Assembly: GCA_965228775.1 (NCBI GenBank)
Contig: OZ245840.1
Location: forward strand, 1,116,001-1,180,000
Direction: 5' to 3'
DNA: 64,000 nucleotides
Source of the DNA: JANQMY01 sp965228775
GTDB lineage: Bacteria > Pseudomonadota > Alphaproteobacteria > JANQMY01
Part shown: piece by piece, positions 9,846-18,515 of the stretch
Numbering within the stretch: position 1 is the first letter of the stretch
How the letters are laid out: each line of letters opens with the position of its first letter
Program-made: the position numbers and the translations under genes
The notes under the pieces: generated by a model
Told to the model about the DNA's origin: nothing
The model's input: only the letters and a program-made list of their open reading frames with translations
Databases searched by the model: none

Positions 9846-10151
9846 TTAGATCGGCATTTTCACGACGTCTTGATAAGCGGCGATCATCCGATCACGTACC
9901 GATGTGACGGTCTCGAGCGTCATTTCAGCGGTGGTGATCGCGGTGACAACATCGATTAACGGCGCTTCGCCGTTTACGGCTTGCGTCATTTTTTGTTCAC
10001 TGGCCCGGCCCGTGTCGACCACTTGATCAACCGCGCCCTGGACCAGTTCGGCAAAACTCGGGCCCATGTCTTTGGCGCCCGAAGCCGGTGCCGCAGAACC
10101 GTTTGCGATTTTGGCATACGCCGCCGCAGCGCTTGTGGGATCAATTGTCAT
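9846..10151 (-). CDS. fliE: Flagellar hook-basal body protein FliE
   Basis: Links the MS ring to the proximal rod in the periplasm. The 101-residue protein has the FliE C-terminal pattern: a helix with NGEAPLIDVVTAITTAEMTLE, then the terminal VRDRMIAAYQDVVKMPI that resembles the helical ends of axial proteins. It follows flgC with a 26-base gap. Confidence 0.96.
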   Translation of the reverse strand: MTIDPTSAAAAYAKIANGSAAPASGAKDMGPSFAELVQGAVDQVVDTGRASEQKMTQAVNGEAPLIDVVTAITTAEMTLETVTSVRDRMIAAYQDVVKMPI

Positions 10152-10177
10152 GACTGTCTCTCCTGCCTATGCCGTGT

Positions 10178-10588
10178 CTATCGGCGTAGTAGTTCCAGTG
10201 TTTGACCGATCATCGAACGCGTCGATTTGATCACGTTCATATTGGCTTCGTAGCTTCGCTGCGCCTCGCGCATATCGATCATTTCCACAAGGCCATCGAC
10301 GTTCGAAGTCTTGATGTAGCCATCCGCATCGGCGGCCGGGTGGCCGGGGTCGAGTTTCTGGCCGAAAGGCGACTTGTCATATGTGACCTTCGCCAGCTCA
10401 ACCCGATTGAAGCCCATCTCGCGATCGAGCTCGTTCTTGAAAACAGGAACTTTCCGGCGATACGGATCGCCGCCCGCCTTGTCCGCCGTGGAATCTGCGT
10501 TTGCGATGTTCTCGGCGATAATCCGCATACGGCCGCTTTGGGCGGTCATGGCCGCCGCAGCCAATTTAATCGACTTAAAGAAATCCAT
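10178..10588 (-). CDS. flgC: Flagellar proximal rod protein FlgC
   Basis: Rod subunit exported by the flagellar type III system. The N-terminal axial motif (SGRMRIIAENIANADST) and the C-terminal NVDGLVEMIDMREAQRSYEANM identify FlgC. The 136-residue length is normal. It sits between flgB and fliE, the usual order. Confidence 0.97.
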   Translation of the reverse strand: MDFFKSIKLAAAAMTAQSGRMRIIAENIANADSTADKAGGDPYRRKVPVFKNELDREMGFNRVELAKVTYDKSPFGQKLDPGHPAADADGYIKTSNVDGLVEMIDMREAQRSYEANMNVIKSTRSMIGQTLELLRR

Positions 10589-10605
10589 ATGAAACCCTCA
10601 CATCA

Positions 10606-11016
10606 CTAACGCTGACCGCCGCCAAGGGCGATGCGGAGCATGCCGATGCCTTTGGTGTAGAGGCTGGTTGCCGCTTGAAAGTCGGCCTGGTTCGCGGAGA
10701 TTTTGAGCATTTGATCTTCCAGCACCACAGAGTTGCCCGACGGGCTCACCTGTGTATCCGGAGCGCTTTCAACGCGATAAGGCGATGCCGGAGACGAAGG
10801 TCTTATTGGAATATGTGACGCATGCGTCGCCTGCGGCGAAACGCTCGGCTGTGGTGGCCGAACCAAATCACCAAAGGAAACCTTCTCAAGATCACGCGCT
10901 TGATAGTTGGGCGTGTTCGCATTGGCTACATTTTCCGCCAACACGTGCTGCCGTTCCTGCAACCAATTCATCTTTGTTCGAAGAATATCGAAAATCGGCG
11001 TATTGAGTAGCTTCAT
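10606..11016 (-). CDS. flgB: Flagellar proximal rod protein FlgB
   Basis: Rod subunit. The ATG at 11016 (MKLLNTPIFDIL) is chosen over a start 10 codons upstream because that extension is not typical of the family. The axial motif VLAENVANANTPNYQARDL near residue 25 is diagnostic, and the C-terminal helix resembles FlgC. It is the first gene of the run flgB-flgC-fliE-fliQ-fliR-flhB. A CtrA box lies about 130 bases upstream. Confidence 0.96.
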   Translation of the reverse strand: MKLLNTPIFDILRTKMNWLQERQHVLAENVANANTPNYQARDLEKVSFGDLVRPPQPSVSPQATHASHIPIRPSSPASPYRVESAPDTQVSPSGNSVVLEDQMLKISANQADFQAATSLYTKGIGMLRIALGGGQR

Positions 11017-11144
11017 AGCTGTCCGACCGTTCCCTGTTTTACACAAACGCCCATGCGCAAATCCGCAGCGCCAAATTGATCCGTAGACTGTATTATTTTG
11101 TTAGGATCTATGATTTTTCACTTATCGATTTTGTCGGCAACCGA

Positions 11145-11159
11145 TTAAAACTGTATTAA
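11145..11159. promoter_or_regulatory. CtrA box upstream of the flgB operon
   Basis: Perfect TTAA-AACTGTA-TTAA, matching the CtrA consensus TTAA-N7-TTAA, in the spacer in front of flgB. It overlaps the stop codon of the gene upstream. Confidence 0.6.
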
Positions 11160-12679
11160 TCGGGCACAAATTGCCCAGTGCTCGTGGCCTCAAGCACCAC
11201 ATCAACAGCCATTTTCTCAAAAACTTCTTCAGGCGATACGCCGCCAAACAACGTATTTAGGGAGACAGGGGTTTCGGGTGCTACATTTATGGTTAATGCT
11301 TCCGGCGACCCGACAAAATCACGAAGCGCTTCAGCTGCCATCGTTACTTTCGAGGAAGCTGCTGCTTGATCTGTATCAACGGAGATCATCCATGTCACAA
11401 GGTCCTGCGGACGGCGTTGGGTGTCGCGCACCCACTTCTCACTAAGCTTGGACACAATTGAATGATCTTCAAAACGCGCTTGCGCGCCGACCACCTGCGA
11501 ATGCTGCAAGCCAGACACAAAATCCGCAATGGCATCCCAGGATGGATTAATGCCCGACAATTCAGCATTCAGATCGAGTGTCGCTAAATCTGGCGCTTTG
11601 ATGGCCCCATCCTTAATCGTCAAGAGGCCCGAGTTGCGGTCGAAGATATAGGCAAGAGAGACGTCCGCCGCGATGGCGCCAATACCTGAATCGCGCAAAT
11701 ATTCCCGAACCGTATCGGACTCCAGCGCATCCACTTCCAACGACAGGTCCAACAGTTCCAAGCGCGCCGAAACGGGTATACGTCCCAATTGGGTATAAGT
11801 AGCAACTTTGCCATCAGGAATTCGAAGGATTTCGATATCAGGCGTGTGCAAGGAGAAATCAGCAAACTCCACCAGGTCGAAGATAAGTGCCTCTGGTGCC
11901 GCCACGTCATTGTCATAGCCCGCCGCCGCGCTCACCACTTCACGGGCATTTAATGTCTGTATCGAAACGGATTGCACCGTGATGCCGTTCCCCACCCGCC
12001 ATTGGGCGACGGCATTTCGCACTTTGACATTCGCAACCTGACCTGCCGCAACGTCTACCGCCTCGATTTCGTCAATCGATGCGGATATGGGCACGGTACT
12101 TTGGTTCCGGAAAAAGACTTCCTGGGCGGATGCTGAATCAGCCGTGCCCGCCAAAACGAGGAAGGCAAGCACAGACGCATAACTGCCATTTCGAAACGTG
12201 TCCGGATCGAACCACTGATGGTAATCATCGGCGCCCACATTTTTCAGTCCAATGGTCTTGACCGACAGAACATCTTGACCGGTCCTTAGTTGAAGCCCCT
12301 CCAATAGCAAGGAAGCGGCAAAATGCTTGGGCGCAGGCGACTGAATGATCTCTTCGGAAGAGCGGCCCAGATATAGATCTACAAATCGATCCGTATGGAC
12401 ATCACTCAACGCCATCCGATCGACGGAAAACCCGATCTGCCGGCCATCCATATCTTTGGCGATGGATAAGTTTTCGACGACGAGACCGTCCCGCCCTTCG
12501 GTCAACTCAACTGCCGACGCCGTTCCGCCAGCATGCGTTAGACCGCGCTTGAAAACATATACCAAGCGGTCACCAGGATCTTTCGGCAGAACAGGGGCAA
12601 TAACCGGCTGCAGCAGCATCGCGATGCCGATCACCGCACCGAATGCAAACCAGGTTACGGAAACTCTTAGACTATCCAT
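11156..12679 (-). CDS. Membrane-anchored protein of unknown function in flagellar cluster
   Basis: I do not recognise this 507-residue protein. One hydrophobic helix near the N-terminus (WFAFGAVIGIAMLLQPVIAPV) suggests a signal anchor with the rest in the periplasm. The body is rich in beta-prone segments, has no cysteine cluster and shows no enzyme motif that I can see. The ATG at 12679 is preferred; GTG codons 7 and 8 triplets upstream are alternatives. It lies between flgB and the divergent fliO, and the flgB-side CtrA box overlaps its stop codon. The setting suggests a role in motility or envelope function, but this is only inferred from position. Confidence 0.75.
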   Translation of the reverse strand: MDSLRVSVTWFAFGAVIGIAMLLQPVIAPVLPKDPGDRLVYVFKRGLTHAGGTASAVELTEGRDGLVVENLSIAKDMDGRQIGFSVDRMALSDVHTDRFVDLYLGRSSEEIIQSPAPKHFAASLLLEGLQLRTGQDVLSVKTIGLKNVGADDYHQWFDPDTFRNGSYASVLAFLVLAGTADSASAQEVFFRNQSTVPISASIDEIEAVDVAAGQVANVKVRNAVAQWRVGNGITVQSVSIQTLNAREVVSAAAGYDNDVAAPEALIFDLVEFADFSLHTPDIEILRIPDGKVATYTQLGRIPVSARLELLDLSLEVDALESDTVREYLRDSGIGAIAADVSLAYIFDRNSGLLTIKDGAIKAPDLATLDLNAELSGINPSWDAIADFVSGLQHSQVVGAQARFEDHSIVSKLSEKWVRDTQRRPQDLVTWMISVDTDQAAASSKVTMAAEALRDFVGSPEALTINVAPETPVSLNTLFGGVSPEEVFEKMAVDVVLEATSTGQFVPD

Positions 12680-12810
12680 TCGTCCGTCATTACTCACCAC
12701 ACTGAACGAAGGAAAGAATCGCAGAATAGGGTTTATGCGTGATTACTTTTTGCCTGCGTACGAGACAATTACTAGCATTTTCGTCAAATACGTGACGTTC
12801 CGTTAACCGT

Positions 12811-12825
12811 TTAACGTCATCTTAA
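12811..12825. promoter_or_regulatory. CtrA box upstream of fliO
   Basis: Perfect TTAA-CGTCATC-TTAA, 82 bases upstream of the fliO start in the divergent spacer. A further TTAACCGT half-site lies at 12803-12810. Confidence 0.6.
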
Positions 12826-12906
12826 AGCTCGCTCATCACTGTGGTTTTGAGACGGCAAAAAGCCGCGATCACAGCACACGTCGATTCGAGAGGGCACCGC
12901 GCGTTT

Positions 12907-13275
12907 ATGGAAATCTTTGAGTTTTTGCGATTTGCATCGGCGCTGGTCTTCGTCTTGGCCCTTATTGGCAGCCTTGGCTGGATGGTACGCCACTTTAAAC
13001 TTGCCGAAAGGTTTGCAAGTTTTGGGCCGGCAACACGACGCCTGAAAGTTATCGAATCCTTACCTCTGGATCCCCGCCGCCGCCTTTTGATCGTACGGCG
13101 TGACGACACAGAGCACCTATTGGTCACAGGACCTTCGGGAGAAATAGTCGTCGAAACCCATATTATACCGCCTGCGGAGAATAACACCGCACCCGTCGCT
13201 ATTGAATCGATGCGCGAAGATACTGACAGCCGCCCCACTGAAGAAACCCCAAGACTGCAAGGGGATGCTGCGTGA
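12907..13275 (+). CDS. fliO: Flagellar biosynthesis protein FliO
   Basis: Accessory membrane protein that helps assemble the FliP ring of the export gate. The chosen ATG gives 122 residues beginning MEIFEFLRFASALVFVLALI, a single N-terminal transmembrane helix. It is followed by the conserved FliO stretch LKVIESLPLDPRRRLLIVRRDD and EHLLVTGPSGEIVVE. A start 22 codons upstream would add a tail before the helix and is less likely. The gene overlaps fliP by 4 bases (GTGA). Confidence 0.9.
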   Translation: MEIFEFLRFASALVFVLALIGSLGWMVRHFKLAERFASFGPATRRLKVIESLPLDPRRRLLIVRRDDTEHLLVTGPSGEIVVETHIIPPAENNTAPVAIESMREDTDSRPTEETPRLQGDAA

Positions 13276-14051
13276 CATTAACGAGTGGTTTATCTCTAAC
13301 GCTTCCTTTGCGGCATATCGCTGCGATTATCTCCGCCACACTCTTTTTCAGTCTGCTACTGGTTTCGCCTGCTACAGCTCAGGAAATCAATATCGATCTG
13401 GGGTCCGAGAACGGCAATCTGACGGACCGTGTGGTTCAGCTTCTTGCCTTGCTGACAGTCCTGAGTCTTGCACCGTCGATATTGATCATGGTGACATCCT
13501 TTGTGCGGATCGTCGTTGTTCTTTCGTTGTTGAGAACGGCACTTGGCCTTCAGCAAAGCCCACCAAACCCGGTGGTGATCAGCCTTGCACTGTTCCTGAC
13601 AGCCTTCATTATGGCGCCGGTATTTTCTGTCTCTTATGAAGAAGGCATCGAGCCTTACATCAACGATGAAATCGAAGTAAACCAGGCCTTCGAGAAAGCA
13701 TCAGATCCATTTCGGACATTCATGCTTGCAAACGTGCGCGAGAAAGACCTACTGCTTTTCGTAGATCTCGCGGACTCAGAACCGATTGCCGAACCCCAGG
13801 AGACGCCTTTCCACGTCCTGATCCCCGCTTTCATGATCAGTGAATTGCGGCGCGCCTTCGAAATCGGCTTTCTTATTTTCATTCCATTTCTTGTGATCGA
13901 CATGGTGATTGCATCGGTGCTCATGTCCATGGGTATGATGATGCTGCCACCCATCATCATTTCATTACCGTTCAAGCTGATCTTCTTTGTGCTTGTGGAC
14001 GGCTGGCATATGATCGCCGGCAGTCTGGTGCAAAGCTTCAAAGTGATATAG
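13272..14051 (+). CDS. fliP: Flagellar export apparatus protein FliP
   Basis: Core pore protein of the export gate. The 259 residues comprise an N-terminal signal-like segment ending near residue 36 (VSPATAQE), then SLAPSILIMVTSFVRIVVVL and LGLQQSPPNPVVISLALFLT, which are hallmark FliP motifs, and the late segment FVLVDGWHMIAGSLVQSF. It starts with GTG overlapping fliO. fliO-fliP form a two-gene plus-strand unit. Confidence 0.97.
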   Translation: MTLTSGLSLTLPLRHIAAIISATLFFSLLLVSPATAQEINIDLGSENGNLTDRVVQLLALLTVLSLAPSILIMVTSFVRIVVVLSLLRTALGLQQSPPNPVVISLALFLTAFIMAPVFSVSYEEGIEPYINDEIEVNQAFEKASDPFRTFMLANVREKDLLLFVDLADSEPIAEPQETPFHVLIPAFMISELRRAFEIGFLIFIPFLVIDMVIASVLMSMGMMMLPPIIISLPFKLIFFVLVDGWHMIAGSLVQSFKVI

Positions 14052-14062
14052 CGCTTTTTCTC

Positions 14063-14175
14063 TAACGGTTTCAGGTGAAGTACCAAGAGCGTATTTGACG
14101 TTTCACCACCCAAGTCTTTTATCAAAAAATGGCTTGGGGTACTCTTGCGGTTCAATCGAAGCCAAAAGCGCCCTA
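14063..14175. repeat. Bipartite palindromic element, copy 1
   Basis: First of two tandem, diverged copies of a roughly 115-base element between fliP and the convergent TPR gene. It shares GGTGAAGT, TTTCACC, CTTGCG and CCAAAAG-GCCCTA blocks with copy 2, and within it GGTGAA pairs with TTCACC. Confidence 0.7.
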
Positions 14176-14289
14176 TAGCGTTTCCAGGTGAAGTGCCAAT
14201 ATCCGACATTGGCGGTTCACCGTCCGGAAACGCGCTAAAACAAAGACTTAGGGCACTTTTGCGATTCTATGAAAACCAAAAGTGCCCTA
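14176..14289. repeat. Bipartite palindromic element, copy 2
   Basis: Two hairpins lie in a row. The first pairs GCGTTTCC...GGTGAA with TTCACC...GGAAACGC around GCCAATATCCGACATTGGC. The second is TAGGGCACTTTTG paired with CAAAAGTGCCCTA. The element ends exactly on the stop codon of the TPR gene and may serve as its transcription end. Confidence 0.7.
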
Positions 14290-17200
14290 GTTCAATGCGC
14301 TAAGCGTTTGATTGTCATACCGCCGCTTCACATCATTGATGAACGCATCCAGTGTGGATGTGTTCGCGATGCTTTTTATCAGCTCGGTGAACTCAAGGCC
14401 GTTCCGTTCGATGCCCTTTGTAACAATGTCAAACGAGCTGGCGTCGACACTTTCAGACATGACACCCAGGTAGCGCTCGCGAAGGCGCGCCAAAGCAAAT
14501 TCATCTTCTTCCAGCGAATACCCGATGGCCGCGCGCATCACGTCGAGACGTTCTGCACGGGAAAGCGGCTCGTAATTTTGCCACCGTGTCCCAAGCAACT
14601 TTTCATACGCACGTGCGGCCGTCCTGAATTCACCCAACTGCCAGCTAATGTCCGCGCGCAGCCTTTTCGCTTCAACACTGGTGTCATCCGTTAGGATGTC
14701 CATCGCCTTTTCACCAAATCCAAGCTCCGCCAACGCGCGTGCCTCAAGCAGTCGCCGTTGGTCAATCAGGACTGTCGGCAAACGGCCCTGCCGCGTTTTA
14801 CGGATGGTCAACAAGGCCGCTTCAGGCTTCCTATCGCGCAGATACACCATGGCAAGACGTGCCGCCACCTGGGCTTTTGCAACGCCATGAAGTCGATTTT
14901 CCACCTGGTGGTTCAAGAGATCAGCGGCCTGTTCAAGCAGATCCACCTCCGCCAAACGATCCGCCAGTCTGCGGATCATATCGTCGCCTTTTCGCCCGAT
15001 CGGCGTCAACTCGCGATAGTCATAAAACAGGGCAAGCGCTTGGATCGGCGGAATATTATCCGCTTCGCCATCCAGATAAAGCGATGCGAAAGCTTCCGAC
15101 ATGTCATCCGTCACTTTCCGGGCCAGTTTTTCGTTCGGATAGTGCATGACCGCTGTTCGCAAAACAGCAAAGCCATCCCGGTAGCGGTTCTTGTCAATCA
15201 TCATATTGCCAAGCTCGGACAATACGGCCAGTTCCAACGCATCGCCGCGCCATTGAAAACGCAAACCGTCTAGACGGTCGATAGCTTCGTCCTTACTGAT
15301 AGCACCAACGCGAGTCAGCAGTTTCGTTGCTTCAAACTGAGCCTGCACACTTACCGGCAGGTCGCTTGATTTGGCTGCGTCGTCATAGAGTTCGATGGCG
15401 GCATCGCTATTGCCTTCTGCTTCCAACGCCCGTGCATGCGCCAACTTCACTCGAGGATCGACAATATGACCGTCGTCAGATGTTGGAATTTCCGCGAGAT
15501 ACGTGCGGGCAGCATCGATCATTCCTAGATTCAAATGCGCATTTGCTGCGGACAACGCAAATCTTTTGCGCCATGCTTGCGGATACTCGGCAAGAACAGG
15601 CTTCGACCGGTCGAACCGGGCACCAGCCACTTTGTCTTTACCAAGACGGTGTGCCGCAAGGCCCTGCCAAAGGCCTGCATCAGCGTCGTTTTCAAGAAGG
15701 CGGTGTTCAAGGTCTTTTTCTGCCTCCTTAGTACGTCCCAGGAGCAGACTAGCGACGCCGCGAATTGCCCGAATGGCGGCAGTGTTCTCGGAATTCGCAT
15801 TGTCTTGCTCGATCATCGAAATGATGCCCAGCGCTTCCGTCGGCAACTGATGCGCCACATAAAACCGCGCGAGGTCGAACCTTGCTGCTTCCAACTCGGG
15901 CCCATCCGCCACAGAAACCGCAAGTTGGAGTTCTTGACGACGTTCCGCAAACTCCAGCCCGGTTTTCCATCCTTCCACATCTATGAAGGCCGGACGTGAC
16001 ACGAATTTCAGGATAGATTCACCGGTCCCCCAAATGGTGCGGTCCGGCGTAGATAAAGACAGTCCCGAGAGCGAGCGCACGACAACATTGCCTTCCGCGT
16101 CGAGACCAACGAATAGATCATCGACGGCCGATTGAACGGCCACCCCATGAGCGGTTTCGATCAGTTCGAAATCTACATACTTTCTCGTGACGGGAATGCC
16201 GCGAACAGCCGGCGTGGCGGTTGCCACTGCAAGATCATCGCCAATTTCAGGGTCACGAATCCAATAGACTGTCGCAGGCTTTCCAAGCTCAAGAATGACT
16301 TTCGTATTTGCCGGCGTGGCCGCGAACCCGCTAATCGGCACGCCCCCGCGAGGCGGCCTTTTTTCTTCCGTGAAAGTAATAATCCATTTTGGGCCGGAGC
16401 TATCCACTGAAGCGAATGTTCCTTCGGGCACACGCAGCCGAAGGACGGTCGCCTGAGGAACGTCCAACTCTGAAATGTTGGCGATGTGCTGCCTTACACG
16501 CCGATCGATGGCCGAAAGATCAATCGCCGCCTCTTCAGAGAAAACGATCCAGAAATGATCGCCACGGCGGAACATGGCACCTTCCACCTCATGCGGCCAA
16601 GGAAACTCCAGCCGGGTTTGTTTCGGATGGGCTGTCACGTCCACACGAAACGTAGCCTCCTTGGACGCAGCTGAGGTGGATCTTGTTTTTCTTGGCTTCG
16701 GTGCGTCCGTGTTTTCGACGACCGGTCCTTGCGTAACGTCACTCGTCGGTGTTTTACGTGCCGGTACATGAAAGTCTGCATCATTGGTTGCCTTTTCCTC
16801 TGCAACTTTCAGGCTTTTTCGCGGCGCGGCTTCCTGAATGGAAGGTTTTGCGTCCGCCGGTGTGTGAGCAGCTACTTCAGCCGCATCCGTCTTGTGTGTG
16901 TCCGCTTGATCTTTCTGAGCGTCCACTTTGTCATGCGGGTCGTGTTGAGCTTTTTCAGTATGCTCCGGCCCAACCGGCTTGTGTGGTTTTTCTGATTTGA
17001 GAGCGACATCCAGTTTTCTTTTCTTGGGCCACAGATCGACAGCAATCTTTGTCCCGTCACGGAAATGCTTGACCTCGACGCCGGGTTCGATCTGAAAATC
17101 TACATACAGTGTCTTTTGCTTGTTCCGGTAACTCGCATCGAGAACAAACTTGGGCGGATCAACGCGAAAGCGGCTCAGTTTAGGCCTCGCATTCTTGTCG

Positions 17201-17826
17201 AACTTTAGCGTTACCTTGTCGCCAACCTCAGACAACTCATAACCGACATTTTCCGGCCACTCAAAAACCATCCGGGTGAACTCTTGATGTTCACCCAACC
17301 GCACGTCCAAAGCCAGATAAGGCGGTGGAGGGTCGAATGCGTCGATCTTAAATCGTTCGTCTGACTCTGTGCCAAGCGCTGCGATCGACTTTTCCACAAC
17401 ATCCAGATCCGGCGCGGTGCCATAGAAGGGTGGAGGTGGATTTCGCCAATAGAGAGGCAAAAGGTCTAACGCCAGCTGATTATCGACAACCGCGGTAAAG
17501 AGCTTTAGCTCACCCTTTAAGGCCAAACGAAGGGTTTTGTTCTCATTGTCTTGCCGAACCCGCGAGACGTAAGGCTTCAACCTGTCCCGCAAGTATTTTA
17601 AGTCTGTCGAGAACGAGTCTTCAAAGTAAATAACCAGAACACCATTCTCAATCTCGGCAGTGGCACGCGGCCGATCCGGCCAATTGAAGACCAGCCGGAT
17701 GTATCCATCCTTGTCGAAAACCTCAGTCGCAATGTCGAGCTTCGCGACTGCGGACGACGCAAAGGCGGCAGCGCCCAAGAACAGAGCCAGTGCCATTGTT
17801 ACGAAGTGGCGCAAGCGGAACATCAT
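14287..17826 (-). CDS. Large periplasmic protein with AMIN-like beta repeats and TPR half
   Basis: A signal peptide (about 1-28) precedes a beta-rich N-terminal half. A similar unit recurs three times in that half, with cores YIRLVFNWP, FTRMVFEWP and TRLEFPWP, each followed by a charged strand; this resembles AMIN-type domains. A lysine/histidine/proline-rich linker (about 275-395) separates units two and three. The C-terminal half (about 620-1170) is helical with TPR-like repeats (LGMIDAARTYLAEI, AIELYDDAAK, FRTAARAYEKLL). It is the last gene of the motor operon and its start overlaps the stop of the MotB-like gene by one base. A periplasmic scaffold for the motor is a reasonable guess but unproven. 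Confidence 0.8.
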   Translation of the reverse strand: MMFRLRHFVTMALALFLGAAAFASSAVAKLDIATEVFDKDGYIRLVFNWPDRPRATAEIENGVLVIYFEDSFSTDLKYLRDRLKPYVSRVRQDNENKTLRLALKGELKLFTAVVDNQLALDLLPLYWRNPPPPFYGTAPDLDVVEKSIAALGTESDERFKIDAFDPPPPYLALDVRLGEHQEFTRMVFEWPENVGYELSEVGDKVTLKFDKNARPKLSRFRVDPPKFVLDASYRNKQKTLYVDFQIEPGVEVKHFRDGTKIAVDLWPKKRKLDVALKSEKPHKPVGPEHTEKAQHDPHDKVDAQKDQADTHKTDAAEVAAHTPADAKPSIQEAAPRKSLKVAEEKATNDADFHVPARKTPTSDVTQGPVVENTDAPKPRKTRSTSAASKEATFRVDVTAHPKQTRLEFPWPHEVEGAMFRRGDHFWIVFSEEAAIDLSAIDRRVRQHIANISELDVPQATVLRLRVPEGTFASVDSSGPKWIITFTEEKRPPRGGVPISGFAATPANTKVILELGKPATVYWIRDPEIGDDLAVATATPAVRGIPVTRKYVDFELIETAHGVAVQSAVDDLFVGLDAEGNVVVRSLSGLSLSTPDRTIWGTGESILKFVSRPAFIDVEGWKTGLEFAERRQELQLAVSVADGPELEAARFDLARFYVAHQLPTEALGIISMIEQDNANSENTAAIRAIRGVASLLLGRTKEAEKDLEHRLLENDADAGLWQGLAAHRLGKDKVAGARFDRSKPVLAEYPQAWRKRFALSAANAHLNLGMIDAARTYLAEIPTSDDGHIVDPRVKLAHARALEAEGNSDAAIELYDDAAKSSDLPVSVQAQFEATKLLTRVGAISKDEAIDRLDGLRFQWRGDALELAVLSELGNMMIDKNRYRDGFAVLRTAVMHYPNEKLARKVTDDMSEAFASLYLDGEADNIPPIQALALFYDYRELTPIGRKGDDMIRRLADRLAEVDLLEQAADLLNHQVENRLHGVAKAQVAARLAMVYLRDRKPEAALLTIRKTRQGRLPTVLIDQRRLLEARALAELGFGEKAMDILTDDTSVEAKRLRADISWQLGEFRTAARAYEKLLGTRWQNYEPLSRAERLDVMRAAIGYSLEEDEFALARLRERYLGVMSESVDASSFDIVTKGIERNGLEFTELIKSIANTSTLDAFINDVKRRYDNQTLSALN

Positions 17827-18515
17827 TATCGACGCCCCGTTCTAATTCGCAGAGTCAGTTCAGATCCGTCTTCGTTAAGCCCCTCTCTCGATGTCGGTGC
17901 CCCCACGAAGATGGACATCTCACCCGTATAACCAAGACGCTTTAGTTGCTGGAAGACTGCTTCGCCTTCTTTCAGAACCGATGTGATTTCCGATGTTTCC
18001 AACTGTGACACGGATTGCGGCGCAGCGACGAAAACATCGATTGGTTCTCGCAGGGTTTCCAGAAACGCGGTCAGGGACCGGGCAAATTCTCCACCGGTTG
18101 CTTCCTCTTCACTATCTGTCAATGCTGCGAAATCGACCGAGACAAGTACATCGTCTGCATTGCGGACTGCAGATATGATTCCCGTTCCGACCTCTTTCTC
18201 GAAGCGGGACGAAATCAGCGCTACCAGGTACCCTGCCCTTGTGTTCAGTTGGGTACTATTATCGGAAACAAGGCCTCTAGAAGGATTTCGTTCAGACCGG
18301 TTTGCTTCCGCGAGCGGGATAAGTTCCGACGACAAAGACGTCACAACATCGGCCAAACTATCCGAGTCGAAGTCTGACATGGAGAAAATCAGCACAAAGA
18401 ATGCTAGCAGCAGCGCCATCAAATCGGCAAACGTGATCATCCAGGTGTTTCTACCCGGTGTGCTCAGAGCGGAAACGGCGCCATGGTGACCATTTTGGAG
18501 CGTTGAGAAAATCAT
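17826..18515 (-). CDS. MotB-like stator protein with the channel aspartate
   Basis: A single N-terminal transmembrane helix has the MotB pattern WMITFADLMALLLAFFVLIF. Asp31 sits where MotB carries its proton-binding aspartate. The periplasmic part (about 60-229) can be read as a degenerate OmpA-like domain, ending MSIFVGAPTSREG...LRIRTG, but it lacks the canonical NRRVE-type peptidoglycan-binding end. It overlaps the upstream MotB-like gene by 4 bases (ATGA), so the two are translationally coupled. No motA is visible in the window. Confidence 0.75.
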   Translation of the reverse strand: MIFSTLQNGHHGAVSALSTPGRNTWMITFADLMALLLAFFVLIFSMSDFDSDSLADVVTSLSSELIPLAEANRSERNPSRGLVSDNSTQLNTRAGYLVALISSRFEKEVGTGIISAVRNADDVLVSVDFAALTDSEEEATGGEFARSLTAFLETLREPIDVFVAAPQSVSQLETSEITSVLKEGEAVFQQLKRLGYTGEMSIFVGAPTSREGLNEDGSELTLRIRTGRR

